Shown piece after piece: positions 24,876 to 31,919 of a DNA stretch of 64,000 bases. Source of the stretch: Streptomyces luteolifulvus (lineage in GTDB: Bacteria > Actinomycetota > Actinomycetes > Streptomycetales > Streptomycetaceae); contig NZ_VZRB01000034.1 of the NCBI RefSeq assembly GCF_008806595.1, positions 24,161 through 88,160 of the forward strand, written 5' to 3'. A model generated the notes under the pieces. The model was not told the origin of the DNA. It ran no database searches and worked only from the letters and a program-made list of their open reading frames with translations. A program made the translations under genes and the position numbers. Positions within the stretch are counted from its first letter, which is position 1; each line of letters starts with the position of its first letter.

Positions 24876-25511
24876 TCATTCCAGCGCTCCGGCTTCGATG
24901 ACGTCATACAGATGTGCGCCGTGAGCCCAGCGCTTCAGCTCCGGCCGGCCCAGCAGAACGATGCCGTGGCGGGCGCCGAAGTCGGTTGCGGGCCGGGTGA
25001 ATCCGCTCAGACCGATCATGATGGGATGGTGCGCCCCGTGCTCGGGCCGCGCGGTGCCGTTGAACGTCTGCACCTCCTTGGAGCCCACCGGCCGCGCGTA
25101 CCGCTTGCATTGCAAGACCAGCTTGCGGCCCTGGTCATCCCAAGCCACCACATCGGCTCCCAGGTCTCCGGCGCCGCCCACCCGACGCGCCTGAAGGAAC
25201 CCGTCGCGGGCCAACAACTCCGCACACGCCTGCTCGAAAGCGGTCGGCGTCATCGCGGCAAAGTCCCGCATGCGATACGTCAGCGAATAGAGCTCGCCGT
25301 CCGCCTCCTGCTCGCCGTACCCATAGCCGCCGCGGCCGACACGGTCGACCAACGTGGCGGCCAGCAACACCACACCCAGACACGCGAACCCGATCCACCA
25401 CGGATGCTCGCCGATCCAGGGCAGCGCACTGCCCGTCACCCACCGCCATAACAACCGGGCGACCGTCATCCCCACGATGAGACCGACCACGGCCTTCACC
25501 CCGGGCTTCAT
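24876..25511 (-). CDS. Membrane-anchored Mrr-type restriction endonuclease
   Basis: The 211-residue protein starts with two hydrophobic segments (about 5-27 and 37-56) and then a soluble Mrr/RecB-like nuclease domain. The active site is GDLGAD (Asp120), then LVLQCKRY with Gln134 and Lys136, the Mrr-type D...QxK version of PD-(D/E)xK; Glu97 in the preceding helix completes it. ATG 25511 is chosen because it begins just before the first membrane helix; a longer frame to 25565 exists. It is convergent with the methylase across a 424-bp gap, in which I see no gene. Mrr nucleases often cut methylated DNA, so membrane placement next to a defence island could act on entering DNA. Confidence 0.78.
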   Translation of the reverse strand: MKPGVKAVVGLIVGMTVARLLWRWVTGSALPWIGEHPWWIGFACLGVVLLAATLVDRVGRGGYGYGEQEADGELYSLTYRMRDFAAMTPTAFEQACAELLARDGFLQARRVGGAGDLGADVVAWDDQGRKLVLQCKRYARPVGSKEVQTFNGTARPEHGAHHPIMIGLSGFTRPATDFGARHGIVLLGRPELKRWAHGAHLYDVIEAGALE

Positions 25512-25848
25512 CGTTCCGTCCCCGTACACCACCACACCCCCGAAACCCACCGCACGAACCGCCAACTACCGTTCTAGCAACGAACACTGACAACGCCTCG
25601 GCACCCTCTCGGCTCTTCGGCCGCGCCCGCCACGTCGCCGCGGGGCGATCGCACGTCAGCAAGCCGAATCACCGGCACGCACGGCGGAGGCCCTCTTCCC
25701 CGGCACCGATCGACGCAGGTCGTGCCTCGGCAGGGCGCAGCCCCCGAAACGCAAACGGAAACGGACGCCCCGCTCGCACGGCCACACCGGTCTATCCCTC
25801 TCACGGGTCACAGATTCAGCAAACGTCCCCCAAAAAAGGGTCTATTGG

Positions 25849-25863
25849 GGCCACACTGTGGCC
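25849..25863. promoter_or_regulatory. 15-bp palindrome, possible operator
   Basis: GGCCACACTGTGGCC is a perfect palindrome around one central base. It follows an A-run and TCTATT segment (25831-25846) that is AT-rich for this DNA, and lies 38 bp before the ATG of the decayed gene at 25901. It may be that gene's old promoter/operator. Confidence 0.4.
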
Positions 25864-25900
25864 TCTGCACAGCCATGGGGGGCGAGATACCGGGCCAGCC

Positions 25901-26273
25901 ATGGACGTGCACCCGCCGTCCGACATCGACGACATCCGCGACCGGATCGCCGCGATGCGGGCCCCAACTGCCCGCCTCGCCCAGGCCATCGACGACCGCC
26001 GGGCCGAACGTGCCCAGCGGCTGCGCGGCCAGCAGGGCTGGTTCCGGCAAAGCGCCGCAGTTACCGGTCCCTCCTCGACATGGGCCCCGACTTCCGCCCC
26101 GGGCCCTGGCGGCCCTGCGCACCGTGGCCGAGCACAGCCCCGACGAGGAACGACGCACCTGGGCCTTTGAGATGCTCGACTTCCTCGAGCGCTACCCCCG
26201 CTACCCGTATCCCACCGCCCCCCTGAACCTGGCAACGATCTCGATAAATTCCATGAAGTTGTCCCGGTGGTGA
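25901..26273 (+). pseudogene. Decayed small gene with frameshifts
   Basis: The first 46 residues (MDVHPPSDIDDIRDRIAAMR and on through a helical, charged stretch ending near GQQGW) look like a real protein. The frame then becomes Pro/Ser-rich noise, while another frame carries SYRSLLDMGPDF and a third carries ALAALRTVAEHSPDEERRTW, ending in a plausible YPRYPYP tail at 26273. Stitched together these give one small helical protein broken by at least two frameshifts. Sequencing error is the alternative. The function is unknown. From 26274 to 26471 I see only a short minus-strand membrane-like fragment (GAFFLGAGFGTGLWAF) without a start. Confidence 0.4.
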
Positions 26274-26471
26274 AAGGCCCACAAGCCCGTCCCGAAGCCG
26301 GCGCCGAGGAAGAAGGCCCCGAAGCGCCACCCGATCGGAGGCGGTCGGGTTGTGGAGTCTTCCCGGCCGCCCTGACAGGGCAGCAGCTACTTTGCTGCGG
26401 CGCATCGGTGCCACCACCTGGCCAGCAGCCGACGGAGCACCGCCCAGACTTCGTACGCTTCGTAGCCGAAC

Positions 26472-27926
26472 TCACCTGGCATCCGCGGGGTTGATCGGGG
26501 GCAGCAGGCCCTCGCCGGGCCACATGGGGCATCCTGCTTCCGCCCAGGCCAGCTGCCGGCCGACCTCGACGAGGACCCCGATGCGGTCGGCGGGGCCGTA
26601 CATCCGATCTGCCCCGGACGTAGAGTCGACGGCACGGATTTGGCTGTGCGGGCCCACGCACACCAAAGCGCGGGCGATCTCCGGCAGGCCCAGGCTCAGA
26701 GCGTCGCAGTCGCGGTCCCGGACGACCTGCAGCAGGTTTTCGGTGACCGTCTCCCAGTCTCCGACCTCCGGCCAGCGTGTGCCTCTGTCGAGTTCGTGGG
26801 TGAGCGTGGACAGCGGCACGATCTCGCCCGGTCGCCGGCCGTGGACGAGCAACCCGTGGATGCGGGCGCCGTCGGGCTGCCGTACGTGGGGGAGCAGCAG
26901 AGAGGCTGCGGCCACGACGGTGGTGTTGATCTCCTGGGCGGCGGTCGGGTAGTAGGGCTCGTGCGCGAACAGGAGGTAGACGTCCAGGGTGGGGTCGCCC
27001 TGGCTGGGTTCGGCCTGCGGCATGGGGAGAGTTCCCTTCTGAAGCGGTGGGGTCGGTGCATGACGGGGGCCCGGAGGGGTCGTCGGCCGGGCGCCGGGCG
27101 AATACGGGCTCAGGGGCCGTGCGGGAGCGCAGGCCTGGTTCGTGCCGGGTGCGTTGTCGTCCGCGGTGTGTTTGAGGATCTGGGCGACCTGGTGGGCGAG
27201 TTGGAGCATCAGCCGCTCGCGGGCGATGAGTTCTGCCGCGGCCGTGCGGGCGCCCTGGGTCTGGAGCAGGCTGGCGGCGTCCCACAGCAGGTGCTGTCCG
27301 ACCTCGGCCGAGCGGCGCAGCTCGTAGCGGTCGCTGCCGGCGGTCGCCTGGACGAGCGAGGTCTGCAGGGCGGCGAGGCGCCACAGGTAACGGCAGGGAG
27401 CGTCGCCTTCGACGACGCGGACGTACTCGAGGGCACGGGAGTTCAGCCGATCGGGCAGGTGCTCGGCGAGCAGCGGGGCGAGGAGCATCGCCGGGAACGC
27501 GACGTCGAGGGGTATCCCGTGACTGGCGGCGAACAGCCCGGTGAGCAGGCTGATGAGGGCGACGCACGCGGTGGAGAGCCGCAGGGATCCGGGGACTGCG
27601 GCCAGGGCGATGTACTGGGCGGGGCGCCGAGTCAGCCAGCGCAGGGCCAGTCGCTGCGCACGAGTCGCGGCCGGGGTGAGCACTCCGATCCGGTGGGGGA
27701 TCTCGGGCGGGCTGCCGTCGCCGAGGACGGTCCAGGCCAGATATCCCCACCGGGTGTGTTCGTGGACGAGCACCGGCTCGCAGGCGGATGTGCAGGTGTG
27801 GTCGCGGACGTGGCCGGTCCGCAGAGCGCGGGCGCGTTCCTTCTCCCACCGCCCCGGGTGGCCGGTGAAGGGGCGCTCGTGGTGCGTGGCCGCGGTCGGC
27901 GGCGGTGTCTGGAGTGTGTCCGTCAC
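26472..27926 (-). CDS. Unknown membrane-associated backbone protein
   Basis: The 484-residue protein starts at GTG 27926, overlapping the stop of the duplicated-HTH gene (GTGA), so the two are coupled. It has a CTSACEP cysteine pair near residue 45 and a hydrophobic region of about 45 residues near 115-160 (STACVALISLLTGLFAASHG and following) that could be one or two membrane helices. A helical segment, a Pro-rich linker and a separate C-terminal domain follow, from about 310 (LDVYLLFAHEPYYPTAAQEI). An internal ATG with a GAAGGGAA site precedes that domain, so a shorter second product is possible. I recognise no family. Confidence 0.6.
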   Translation of the reverse strand: MTDTLQTPPPTAATHHERPFTGHPGRWEKERARALRTGHVRDHTCTSACEPVLVHEHTRWGYLAWTVLGDGSPPEIPHRIGVLTPAATRAQRLALRWLTRRPAQYIALAAVPGSLRLSTACVALISLLTGLFAASHGIPLDVAFPAMLLAPLLAEHLPDRLNSRALEYVRVVEGDAPCRYLWRLAALQTSLVQATAGSDRYELRRSAEVGQHLLWDAASLLQTQGARTAAAELIARERLMLQLAHQVAQILKHTADDNAPGTNQACAPARPLSPYSPGARPTTPPGPRHAPTPPLQKGTLPMPQAEPSQGDPTLDVYLLFAHEPYYPTAAQEINTTVVAAASLLLPHVRQPDGARIHGLLVHGRRPGEIVPLSTLTHELDRGTRWPEVGDWETVTENLLQVVRDRDCDALSLGLPEIARALVCVGPHSQIRAVDSTSGADRMYGPADRIGVLVEVGRQLAWAEAGCPMWPGEGLLPPINPADAR

Positions 27927-29371
27927 GAGGTGCTTCCTTCCAGGTGGTCGGTGAAGGCGGAGGCGCAGGTGGCACACCGGCCGTCGCCGTCGGGGTGGGC
28001 GCGCCGGGGGGTAGGGCTCGGGCAGGTGCGGCACAGCGGCCAGCCGAGGCAGGCCGGGCAGAGGTCTTCGCCGGGGGCGGTTGCGGGCACGCCGCAGCCG
28101 GCGCATTCGACGAGGGCCCGATAGGTGAGGGCTTCGCTCACGGTTCGGCTGGCCGCTCCGGTCGATGACCGCTCTGCCGTCGCCGCCGCGAACGGCTCGT
28201 CCAGCGAGGCCGCGTCGCGGGGTGCGGCTGCAGTGGCGGGCGGCGGGTAGGCCTGGGCTGCGCGGAGCCGGGCGGCGACGATCGCGCCGACCGAGGTGCG
28301 CACCGGGTTCGGCAGGGGGCGTCCGGTGATGACGTGGCGCAGCTGGTCGGCGCTCCAGCCGGAGTCCATCATCACGGTCGCCACGCGGCCCTGATCGGTC
28401 AGCGTCGGCCCGGACAGCAGCAGTTCTGGGCGGCTCGCCCCGATCTGAAGCAGCAGCCGGATGCCCTCGTGCATCTCGTCGGCCGGCGGCGCCGGGGATG
28501 CTGTCGCGTGCGAGGGGACCGTCCGTCCGTTCGTGCGCGCGGCGTCGCCGCGGTCGCACGGACGGAGGGGGTTGGTCTTCTGCTTGTTGGTCTTCTTAAC
28601 GATGGTGTTCTTAGTGCCGGGATCAGCCAACACTGGCTCAGCCAATCCTGGATAACCCGACTCTGGTTGTGAGCTGGGGTTTTGCAGGGCGGGCAGGTCG
28701 GTGATGAAGTACAGGGCCTGCCCGAGCGTGCCGTCGGCGCTGCGGTCGCGCTCGCGCAGCAGGAATCCGTGGCTTTCCAGTTCCTCCAGGCCGGTGGTCA
28801 CCGCGTCGACGCGTTCGCGGCCGTGTCGGGTCAGATTGGCGACGGTGATCTGCCAGCCGTCCCGGTGGGTGCTGATGTAGCCGAACAGTCCCTTGGCCTT
28901 GAAGGAGATGCGGCTGTCGCGGAACAGCGCGTTGGCGATCTGCGTGAACTGGTCGCCCGCCATCACCCCGCGGCGTATCCCCACACCGAACCCGGCGTCG
29001 CTGCCGGGCCCCCGGAAGGCCTGTGCCGACGCCGGGTCGATGGGCGGAATGTCCGGGGCGGCGGGACGGTCGGTGATGCTGTAGACGATCTCTCCGAGGG
29101 TGCCGTTCGGGCGGCGGACGCGATCGCGGACCAGGTAGCCGAACTTCTCCAGCTCGTTCATCCCGGCCCGCACGGCGTCTCGCCCGTCGGGGCCCAGGGC
29201 GACGAGGGCAGCGATGGTCACCCGCCACCCGTTCCGGTGGATGCTGATGTAGCCGAAGAGCCCCTTCGCCCGGTACGAGATCCGGCTGTCGCGGAACAAC
29301 CCGTTGGCAATCTGGGTGAACTGATCGGCGGCCATCACCGCTCGGCGGACCCCGGCTCCAAACCCGCTCAT
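27923..29371 (-). CDS. Duplicated-HTH plasmid protein with zinc-ribbon tail (replication-type)
   Basis: The 482-residue protein contains two near-identical modules of about 87 residues: 16-102 and 140-226. Both start DQFTQIAN-LFRDSRIS and go on with KGLFGYIS-HR-GW and a winged ending TLG...Y-ITD. This is the helix-turn-helix domain of many Streptomyces plasmid replication/control proteins, here in tandem. A basic linker follows, then a helical domain near 300-370, and a C-terminal cysteine-rich stretch (CAGCGVPA, CPACLGWPLCRTC, CATC) that looks like zinc ribbons. It is transcribed away from the 29.5-30 kb control region, whose left edge holds copy C of the three-copy element. It is the best candidate for a replication initiator here, but I cannot prove it. 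Confidence 0.68.
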   Translation of the reverse strand: MSGFGAGVRRAVMAADQFTQIANGLFRDSRISYRAKGLFGYISIHRNGWRVTIAALVALGPDGRDAVRAGMNELEKFGYLVRDRVRRPNGTLGEIVYSITDRPAAPDIPPIDPASAQAFRGPGSDAGFGVGIRRGVMAGDQFTQIANALFRDSRISFKAKGLFGYISTHRDGWQITVANLTRHGRERVDAVTTGLEELESHGFLLRERDRSADGTLGQALYFITDLPALQNPSSQPESGYPGLAEPVLADPGTKNTIVKKTNKQKTNPLRPCDRGDAARTNGRTVPSHATASPAPPADEMHEGIRLLLQIGASRPELLLSGPTLTDQGRVATVMMDSGWSADQLRHVITGRPLPNPVRTSVGAIVAARLRAAQAYPPPATAAAPRDAASLDEPFAAATAERSSTGAASRTVSEALTYRALVECAGCGVPATAPGEDLCPACLGWPLCRTCPSPTPRRAHPDGDGRCATCASAFTDHLEGSTS

Positions 29372-29490
29372 CGTGCCGCCCTGGGCACGGGCCGCGTGCG
29401 GTGGCCACGGCAGCGCACCGTGCCCACCGGGGTGGGGCGGCCGGTGGGCGACGGTCGGTAGGCGTACGTGCGTTCCATGCCGTCAGCTCA

Positions 29491-29545
29491 TCCGCCGACC
29501 CCGACCAGGCTGACGGCCATGAGCCCCGACCATCGGTCACGATCC
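29491..29545 (-). promoter_or_regulatory. Copy C of the three-copy element (minus orientation)
   Basis: Read on the minus strand this 54-bp block begins GATCGTGACCG and ends GGTCGGGGTCGGCGG, aligning with 29971-30035 apart from a one-base indel and scattered changes. It lies about 120 bp upstream of the duplicated-HTH gene start at 29371 and points toward it. Confidence 0.7.
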
Positions 29546-29568
29546 GGCAACGCGGTCTTCTAGCTGCC

Positions 29569-29597
29569 GTGGTCGGGGTCATGGTCGGGCCGACCAT
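29569..29597. promoter_or_regulatory. GTGGTCGGG repeat and 17-bp palindrome
   Basis: GTGGTCGGGG at 29569 is followed by the perfect palindrome ATGGTCGGGCCGACCAT (29581-29597). The same half-site occurs again at 29916 and 29929 with inverted copies at 29939-29956. These extra copies, besides the three long elements, suggest a protein that binds dimerically at several places between the two divergent operons. Confidence 0.6.
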
Positions 29598-29635
29598 GCC
29601 TCCCCGGCACGGTGTGCAGTGGGTGCGTACCTCGA

Positions 29636-29817
29636 TTGCGCAGCCTCGGCTGGGCGTTGCGCAATCGGGCTGCGCAACCGAGCCAGGGTCGTGCGCAGTC
29701 GGGTTGCGTTTCAGCGGTTGCGCAGTACGGCCGGGAGAGCCCGATGTCGTCTTGCGCACAGGGGGTGTCCGGATGCGCAGGCCGCCCTCGCGGGTCTGGT
29801 GGTGTCCTTCTGCGCAC
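29636..29817. repeat. TGCGCA iteron-like cluster, intergenic part (candidate origin or partition site)
   Basis: The palindromic hexamer TGCGCA occurs eight times: 29637, 29658, 29671, 29692, 29719, 29753, 29774 and 29811. Three spacings are exactly 21 bp, two helical turns. Flanking bases often extend it to TTGCGCAG. There is no convincing gene in this 699-bp gap (29372-30070). The region lies between divergent operons, with operator-like repeats on both sides. Confidence 0.7.
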
Positions 29818-29901
29818 GCGGCGCTGGGTGCGGTGGGGCGAGCGGGTGTGCGCGCCGTCGTGGCCGGGGAGTTGGCGGGCACCGCGGTGAACGCGGGCTG
29901 C

Positions 29902-30035
29902 CCCACGTGGGGCCCGTGGTCGGGCCTGTGGTCGGGCCGACCATGACCCCGACCATGGGCTTCGTATCCCGATCGTGACCGTGGTCGGGGGTTCGTGGTC
30001 GGGGGTCGGGTCGGGGTCGGCGGGTTTTCTCGAGG
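29902..30035 (+). promoter_or_regulatory. Copy B of the three-copy element with extra half-sites
   Basis: GTGGTCGGG half-sites at 29916 and 29929 and inverted copies at 29939-29956 precede the long element 29971-30035, which starts GATCGTGACCG. It is almost identical to 2131-2196. It ends 35 bp before the ATG of the first transfer gene at 30071 and probably carries the operon promoter. Confidence 0.72.
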
Positions 30036-30070
30036 TCAGCAATCACACGTTCTGACCTGGGAGTTTGACC

Positions 30071-31003
30071 ATGTCTCCTGGCAAGCAGGCCTCGCCGAGC
30101 GAGGCCGCTGCTCCGATGGCGGGCGGCGCCCGGCTGGAGGCGATGCGGCGCCGCGTCCGTCTCTCGCACGTGGCGGTCTGGACGGTCATCGCGGCCGGCC
30201 CCGTCGCCCTGACCGTCGCCATCACCTCCACTCCGGCCACGGTCGAGGCGTCCACCCCGGCCAAGCCCACGGCCGTGCGCACCGCGGCGGCCGCCGCCGA
30301 CCCGGCCGGCTATGCGCAGGTGTTCGTCAGCGCGTGGCTGCGCAGCAACGCCGATGACGCGACGACTGCGCAGGCGCGCCTTGCGCAGTCGATGGCGCCG
30401 GACGTCGAGCTGCCCGACCCGGCTGCCGCTGCGCAGTCGAAGCCGGAGTCCGTGACGGCGGTGCGCAGTGCGCAGCGCGACAACGGGGCGTGGTCGGTGA
30501 CGGTGGCTGCGCAGTACGCCGACGGCCCGGTGCGCTACTACGCCGTGCCGGTGACCGCGGACCGCTCGGGCACCTCGTTTGCTGTGACCGGTGCGCCGGG
30601 CGTGGTGGCCGGCCCGGGCCGGGCCGACGTGCCGAAGTCGCCGTACGGCGTGACGGTCCCGGAAGGCGATCTGCCCTCCGCTGTGGGGGAGTTCCTCGCC
30701 GCGTATCTGACCGGTGCCGGCAAGGTCGACCGCTACCTCGCGCCCGGCGTGAAACTCACCGCCGTCTCCCCCGCCCCGTACACGACGGTCACCGTCCAGG
30801 AGGTGTCCGCTGTCGAGGAGGCCGCGGCCGCCGAGCTGGTGCCGGCGGACGGCACGACGGTGCGGGTGCTCGCCTCGGTGGAGGCCCGTGACGCGACCGG
30901 TCGTTGGCCGCTGGCGTACGAGCTCACGCTCAAGGCCCGCTCGGGCCGGTGGGAAGTCGCCGCGCTTCAGTCCGGCACGGCCCAGGACGGAGGTGCCCGA
31001 TGA
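30071..31003 (+). CDS. Conjugal transfer protein, TcpC-like
   Basis: The 310-residue protein has a cytoplasmic basic N-terminus, one membrane helix (about 32-55, HVAVWTVIAAGPVALTVAI) and a long outside domain. The latter has two related halves, ending VTVAAQYADGPVRYYAVPV and VLASVEARDATGRWPLAYEL, the tandem NTF2-like fold expected of TcpC (VirB8-like) proteins of Gram-positive conjugation machines. ATG 30071 follows GGGAG; an in-frame TTG at 30065 is less likely. It opens the transfer operon and overlaps the next start by 4 bp. Oddly, codons about 69-148 carry nine TGCGCA hexamers (see findings), so the DNA here seems to serve a second role. Confidence 0.75.
   Translation: MSPGKQASPSEAAAPMAGGARLEAMRRRVRLSHVAVWTVIAAGPVALTVAITSTPATVEASTPAKPTAVRTAAAAADPAGYAQVFVSAWLRSNADDATTAQARLAQSMAPDVELPDPAAAAQSKPESVTAVRSAQRDNGAWSVTVAAQYADGPVRYYAVPVTADRSGTSFAVTGAPGVVAGPGRADVPKSPYGVTVPEGDLPSAVGEFLAAYLTGAGKVDRYLAPGVKLTAVSPAPYTTVTVQEVSAVEEAAAAELVPADGTTVRVLASVEARDATGRWPLAYELTLKARSGRWEVAALQSGTAQDGGAR
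30276..30513. repeat. TGCGCA cluster continuing inside the TcpC-like gene
   Basis: TGCGCA occurs at 30276, 30313, 30339, 30367, 30382, 30430, 30462, 30469 and 30508. All six Ala-Gln pairs in this stretch are written GCG-CAG after a codon ending in T (TAT, ACT, CTT, GCT, AGT, GCT), an unusual choice in such GC-rich DNA. The Ala-Gln near the gene end uses GCC-CAG after ACG and makes no site. Confidence 0.65.
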
Positions 31004-31341
31004 ACACCGTGCACAACCTGATGCTCGCCGGGCAGCTGGACGACCTCGGCAACTCGTGGATCACCATGTTCCAGGAGTGGGCGACCAAGGGCCTGCAGGC
31101 CGGTCTGATCTGCCTCGTCGTCGTCATCATGATCCAGAAGTTCTCACTGAAGGCGGGGATCGGTGCCCTGCTGCTGATGGTGATCGCACTGGGTCTGTAC
31201 AACTCGCGCAACGACCTGGCGAACATGTTCACCGACGAGGTGAAGAACCCCTCCAAGGGCGCGCCCGCTGTTCATGGGGTCGTCCGGTCCGAACTCCCGG
31301 CCTCTCGTGACCACTCGCCGGGCGTCGGGGGCTGGCTGTGA
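31000..31341 (+). CDS. Small membrane protein of the transfer operon
   Basis: The 113-residue protein has two closely spaced hydrophobic segments, about residues 33-47 (LQAGLICLVVVIMI) and 52-68 (KAGIGALLLMVIALGLY), after a short amphipathic N-terminus. The rest is hydrophilic. Size, topology and place between TcpC-like and PrgI-like genes fit the pilin-like or small channel subunits of Gram-positive type IV systems. The ATG overlaps the previous stop (ATGA) and its stop overlaps the next GTG, so it is tightly coupled. Specific assignment is not possible. Confidence 0.65.
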   Translation: MNTVHNLMLAGQLDDLGNSWITMFQEWATKGLQAGLICLVVVIMIQKFSLKAGIGALLLMVIALGLYNSRNDLANMFTDEVKNPSKGAPAVHGVVRSELPASRDHSPGVGGWL

Positions 31342-31919
31342 GCGCGACAGCCGCGGCACGGGTGGGCCGCTTCTACACCTCAGCCCGCCGCCACCCCTGG
31401 GTACTGGGCAAGGTCGCCGACTGGAAGATCCCGCTCGGCCCGTACACGCCCGCGCAGATCGCGGTCGCCGTCGGCGGCGGCTTCCTTCTGGTCAAGACCA
31501 TCGGCTGGTGGTCGTGGATGGGGCCGGTCCCCATCGTCGGGTGGGGCCTGGTCATCTGGATGGTGCGCCGGCCGAAGGTCCGGGGCCGTGCCCCGGTGCA
31601 GGCCGCGTTGGGCTGGGTGCTGCTCGGCTGGCAGCCCCGCGGTGGGCGGATCGGCGGGCGGGCCGCCCGCGACCGCGCTCCCCACCCGCTGCTCGGCGGC
31701 TTCACCATCGAGGACACGCCCGCGCCCATCCCCGCCGCGCAGGCCGCACCCTCCCGTGCGGTTCAGCGGCGTCCAGCCCGGGCGCCGCACCCGAGCCCGG
31801 CCACAGACCGCTCGTCCGCACCCCGCCGCACCCAGCCCATTCCTCCCCCGGTCGCAGCGGGGCCGGTGTCGGGTGTGCAACAGCTGCTCGCGCTCGCCCA
31901 GAGCGGGGGTGCGCGGTGA
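31338..31919 (+). CDS. Transfer-operon membrane protein, TcpE/PrgI-like
   Basis: The 193-residue protein begins with a basic soluble stretch, has two membrane helices (about 37-55, PAQIAVAVGGGFLLVKTIGW, and 58-74, MGPVPIVGWGLVIWMV) and ends in a Pro/Ala/Arg-rich cytoplasmic tail of about 80 residues. This layout fits the PrgI/TcpE group that precedes the VirB4-type ATPase in Gram-positive conjugation operons. The GTG start overlaps the stop before it, and the stop overlaps the ATPase start. Function as the inner-membrane partner of the ATPase is inferred. Confidence 0.65.
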   Translation: MSATAAARVGRFYTSARRHPWVLGKVADWKIPLGPYTPAQIAVAVGGGFLLVKTIGWWSWMGPVPIVGWGLVIWMVRRPKVRGRAPVQAALGWVLLGWQPRGGRIGGRAARDRAPHPLLGGFTIEDTPAPIPAAQAAPSRAVQRRPARAPHPSPATDRSSAPRRTQPIPPPVAAGPVSGVQQLLALAQSGGAR

